DNA of 7,856 nt from Syntrophomonas sp. (GTDB lineage: Bacteria; Bacillota; Syntrophomonadia; Syntrophomonadales; Syntrophomonadaceae): NCBI GenBank assembly GCA_028693695.1, contig JAQUUV010000093.1:1-7856 (forward strand), written 5' to 3'. The notes below the pieces were generated by a model that was given only the letters and a program-made list of their open reading frames with translations, made no database searches and was not told the origin of the DNA. Within the stretch, counting starts at the first letter, position 1. Every line of letters begins with the position of its first letter. Made by a program: the position numbers and the translations under genes. Positions 5,899-7,856 of the stretch are shown here, in pieces.

Positions 5899-7856
5899 TT
5901 GCAGGGCAAACAACAACGAAAAAAAGTCCCCTCCATATTACAAATGGAAGCGGTGGAGTGTGGTGCCGCATCATTGGCTATGATTTGTGCTTATTATAAA
6001 ATATTTCTGCCCCTTGAGCAGCTCAGGGTTGATTGTGGTGTTACCCGTGATGGGGTTAAGGCCAGCAATATCGTAAAGGCAGCAGGCAGACACGGTCTTA
6101 TCGCCAAAGGATTTCGCAAAGACCCGGAGGATTTGAAGAAAATGGCGATGCCGGTTATTATTCACTGGAATTTTAATCACTTCGTGGTTTTGGAGGGTTT
6201 TACCAAAGGCCAGGTTTTTATTAATGACCCGGGCGGTGGTCCCCGGGCCCTTTCTGAAGAAGAGTTCGACCTGGCTTTTACCGGAATCGTACTAACCTTT
6301 GAACCAGGTCCTGACTATGAACCCAGAGGAAAGCAGAATAGTTTTTTTGATTCTTTGAAGAACTGGTTATCCGGTTCCAAGATAGCACTCGTTTACCTGA
6401 TTTTAATTGGACTGCTGATGGTAATACCGGGTTTAATGGTTCCAGCCTTTAGCAAGATTTTTATTGACGATATTTTGCTGGGCGGCAAGAGCGAGTGGCT
6501 AAAACCATTGTTATGGGCCATGGGGGCAGTGGTAATACTACAGGCATTATTAACCGGGTTTCAGCAGCATTATTTGCTAAAGATGGAAACCAAGACGGCA
6601 GTAAGCAATGCCGGTAAATTCTTCTGGCATATATTTCGGTTACCGGTACAATTCTTCCAGCAACGTTCGGCTGGAGATATAGCCAACCGCATGCAGAGCA
6701 ATGATCAAGTAGCCATTTTTCTATCCCGAGAAATGGCCCAAATAGCCATTGGTCTATTAACCATCGGCTTTTATTTTATTGTTATGCTGCAATATAGTTT
6801 ACTGTTAACTTTTATTTCATTAATCGTAGCTCTTATAAACATTGCTTACTTGCTTTATTCATCCAAAAAGTTAGAGGTTCTGAATAAAAAGATGCTGCAG
6901 GAAAAAGGTAAAGCACTCGGTTTTGGCGTTTCTGGTCTATATATTATCGAAACCTTGAAGGCCTCGGCCTCTGAATCAGAGTTTTTTTCCAAATGGTCCG
7001 GCTATTATGCCAAAGGAATTAATTCTGAACAGAATCTGGGCAAAACCACCCAGGTTTTGTTGCAGCTACCCACTTTTCTATCGGAGTTTGCCAATGTGAT
7101 TATATTATTTGTCGGAGGACTTACCATCATCAGCGGCAACCTGACCATTGGTTCGTTAATTGCTTTTCAAGCCCTCCTGGCCAGCTTTATGATTCCGATT
7201 AACGGACTGACCCAAATGGGCATGAGGATAAAACAGATACAAGGTGATATTAACCGTTTGGAAGATGTATTCAATTACAGTCTGGATGTTAATATGAGCG
7301 GCAGCGAAGTAACCCTGGAAAGTGAAGAGGATGCCTATAAGAAGTTGGAAGGCTATATAGAAGTAAAAGATTTGTCTTTTGGTTATAACCCCTGGGATCC
7401 ACCGCTTATAGAAAACTTCAATCTAACCCTCAAGCCAGGCTCACGGGTAGCTCTGGTAGGAGGTTCCGGCAGCGGAAAAAGTACTGTTGCCAGGTTGATT
7501 TCCGGAATCAGCCAACCCTGGTCCGGTGAAATACTCTTTGATGGCAAGCGCAGAGAAAACTGGCCCCGTAGTGTGATTCTTAATTCCATGGCAGTAGTCG
7601 ATCAGGATATCACTATGTTTGATGGCACAATTAAGGAAAACCTCACTATGTGGGATAGCACCATATCGGAGTTTAATATTATTCGGGCGGCCAAAGACGC
7701 TTGTATCCATGATGATATTGCTATAAGAGACACGGGCTACGACCATGTGGTAAGCGAGGGCGGCAGCAATTTCAGCGGCGGACAGAAGCAGCGCCTGGAA
7801 ATCGCCCGGGCTTTAAGCGGGAATCCTTCCATATTAATTCTGGATGAGGCCACCAG
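5899..7856 (+). CDS. NHLM-type peptidase-containing ABC exporter (C39 peptidase + membrane + ATPase), C-terminus outside window
   Basis: 652 codons are visible from TTG and the frame is open to the right edge. Residues 1 to about 135 form a C39 peptidase domain with an intact catalytic set: Gln15 and Cys21 (LQMEAVECGAAS), His94 (NFNHFVVLEG) and Asp110 (INDPGGG). C39 domains cut leader peptides after a double-glycine-type site. Residues about 160-440 hold six membrane helices of an ABC exporter. The ATPase starts near 486, with Walker A GGSGSGKST (521-529), Q-loop Gln569, signature FSGGQ (625-629) and Walker B ILILDEAT ending at the edge (645-652). The D-loop and switch His lie beyond the window; perhaps 60 residues are missing. 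The overall match is to the NHLM bacteriocin-system peptidase/ATP-binding exporter (TIGR03796), which pairs with the HlyD-like protein just upstream to mature and export nitrile hydratase-leader or Nif11-type peptides. Function is well supported; cargo unknown. Confidence 0.95.
   Translation, partial: MQGKQQRKKVPSILQMEAVECGAASLAMICAYYKIFLPLEQLRVDCGVTRDGVKASNIVKAAGRHGLIAKGFRKDPEDLKKMAMPVIIHWNFNHFVVLEGFTKGQVFINDPGGGPRALSEEEFDLAFTGIVLTFEPGPDYEPRGKQNSFFDSLKNWLSGSKIALVYLILIGLLMVIPGLMVPAFSKIFIDDILLGGKSEWLKPLLWAMGAVVILQALLTGFQQHYLLKMETKTAVSNAGKFFWHIFRLPVQFFQQRSAGDIANRMQSNDQVAIFLSREMAQIAIGLLTIGFYFIVMLQYSLLLTFISLIVALINIAYLLYSSKKLEVLNKKMLQEKGKALGFGVSGLYIIETLKASASESEFFSKWSGYYAKGINSEQNLGKTTQVLLQLPTFLSEFANVIILFVGGLTIISGNLTIGSLIAFQALLASFMIPINGLTQMGMRIKQIQGDINRLEDVFNYSLDVNMSGSEVTLESEEDAYKKLEGYIEVKDLSFGYNPWDPPLIENFNLTLKPGSRVALVGGSGSGKSTVARLISGISQPWSGEILFDGKRRENWPRSVILNSMAVVDQDITMFDGTIKENLTMWDSTISEFNIIRAAKDACIHDDIAIRDTGYDHVVSEGGSNFSGGQKQRLEIARALSGNPSILILDEAT

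Overview
The window looks like chromosomal DNA from a low-to-moderate-GC Firmicute, most likely of the class Clostridia. The evidence is strong Shine-Dalgarno sites of the AGGTGAT type, TTG start codons, a lipobox lipoprotein, AT-rich intergenic DNA and Clostridia-like protein sequences. Genus cannot be fixed from sequence alone. The closest functional label is an NHLM/NHLP-type RiPP (ribosomally made, modified peptide) export locus with unusual extra genes.

Layout: (1) 1-464, minus strand, is an ECF-type RNA polymerase sigma factor cut by the left edge. (2) 465-979 is a 515-bp divergent intergenic region with no supportable gene. It holds candidate control elements, two small direct-repeat pairs and a GC-rich patch. 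(3) 980-7856, plus strand, is a tight run of four genes with 34-47 bp gaps and no visible terminator between them: a 769-residue membrane protein made of two extracytoplasmic sensor-like modules joined to a 12-helix major facilitator (MFS) domain; a lipoprotein of the branched-chain amino acid binding type (Peripla_BP_6 / LivJ-like); an HlyD-like membrane fusion protein of the NHLM family; and a C39 peptidase/ABC exporter of the NHLM family cut by the right edge in the Walker B region.

How they may work together: the last two genes form a recognised export pair. The C39 domain would remove a double-glycine-type leader while the ABC part drives export, and the HlyD-like protein extends the channel outward. 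The first two genes are not part of the standard export set. Their place at the head of the same apparent operon suggests that an external small molecule is bound by the lipoprotein and/or the sensor-MFS protein and is coupled to peptide export, or that the MFS protein moves a related small molecule. This coupling is inference. No precursor peptide and no modifying enzyme lies in the window; if present they should lie downstream of 7856 or elsewhere.

The most distinctive observation is that the two sensor modules of the MFS fusion can be aligned to each other without gaps at a constant offset of 202 residues, which points to an internal duplication.
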